Part shown: positions 42,299 to 42,312 of the stretch, in pieces | Numbering within the stretch: position 1 is the first letter of the stretch | Layout of the letters: every line of letters begins with the position of its first letter | From: an uncultured Bacteroidia bacterium | Lineage (GTDB): Bacteria; Bacteroidota; Bacteroidia; Bacteroidales; Prolixibacteraceae | Assembly (NCBI GenBank): GCA_903923905.1 | Contig: CAIXZH010000032.1 | Coordinates: 1-42,312 of the forward strand | Length of the DNA stretch: 42,312 nt | Direction: 5' to 3' | Translations under genes and position numbers: made by a program | The notes under the pieces: generated by a model | What the model was told of the DNA's origin: nothing | The model's database searches: none | The model's input: the letters and a program-made list of their open reading frames with translations, nothing else

Positions 42299-42312
42299 TA
42301 ATAGATTATGAA

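Overview
The window looks like chromosomal DNA from a Bacteroidota bacterium, probably near Bacteroidales/Marinilabiliales. The lineage is inferred from gene content and was not tested. Pointers are the block dut - TPR lipoprotein - DUF4292 lipoprotein - EnvC-like LytM protein, a LytS/LytTR two-component pair, many lipoproteins, Tat-exported Gfo/Idh/MocA oxidoreductases, few Shine-Dalgarno sequences, and promoter-like TTG-N19..23-TAnnTTTG motifs. There are no rRNA, tRNA or CRISPR loci. No insertion-sequence transposase was seen. Base composition drifts from very AT-rich on the left (the first 288 bases are about 15% G+C) to roughly 45-50% G+C in sampled lines on the right.

Layout. 0.3-9 kb holds a stand-alone response regulator, ruvB, a glutaminyl cyclotransferase lipoprotein, and a plus-strand envelope block (Wzx-like flippase, dut, TPR lipoprotein, DUF4292 lipoprotein, degenerate LytM/EnvC protein). 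9-10.5 kb is a divergent Crp/Fnr regulator and YceI pair with a perfect dyad between them. 10.6-12.1 kb is a folate/pterin cluster (FolM-like SDR, folB, folK), convergent with a very large metH (12.2-15.8 kb). 16-24.4 kb holds a HAD phosphatase, a PQQ-propeller protein, an NmrA-like SDR, homoserine dehydrogenase, a LytTR regulator with its LytS-type kinase, and an M24 aminopeptidase. 24.4-27.7 kb is a small membrane-anchored secreted protein and a GT2 plus GT-C/TPR glycosyltransferase pair.

27.9-36.3 kb is the most unusual region, all on the minus strand. A fusion of a NapC/NrfH-type tetraheme cytochrome c with a formylglycine-generating-enzyme-like (SUMF1) domain heads a tightly spaced run of two Tat-exported Gfo/Idh/MocA oxidoreductases and a ThuA-domain lipoprotein. 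After a 293-base gap come a third Tat-exported Gfo/Idh/MocA protein and a secreted GHL10-like glycosidase. My inference is a periplasmic sugar oxidation pathway, possibly via keto-sugars, with a membrane redox partner. The FGE-like domain lacks the catalytic cysteine pair of true FGE, so it is probably not a sulfatase-maturing enzyme.

36.4-42.2 kb returns to housekeeping genes: polA, a polyprenyl diphosphate synthase, deoC, a MazG-type pyrophosphohydrolase and dtd. Between deoC and mazG lies a compact string of hairpins resembling a REP/BIME-type mobile repeat. A terminator at the right edge belongs to a minus-strand gene outside the window.
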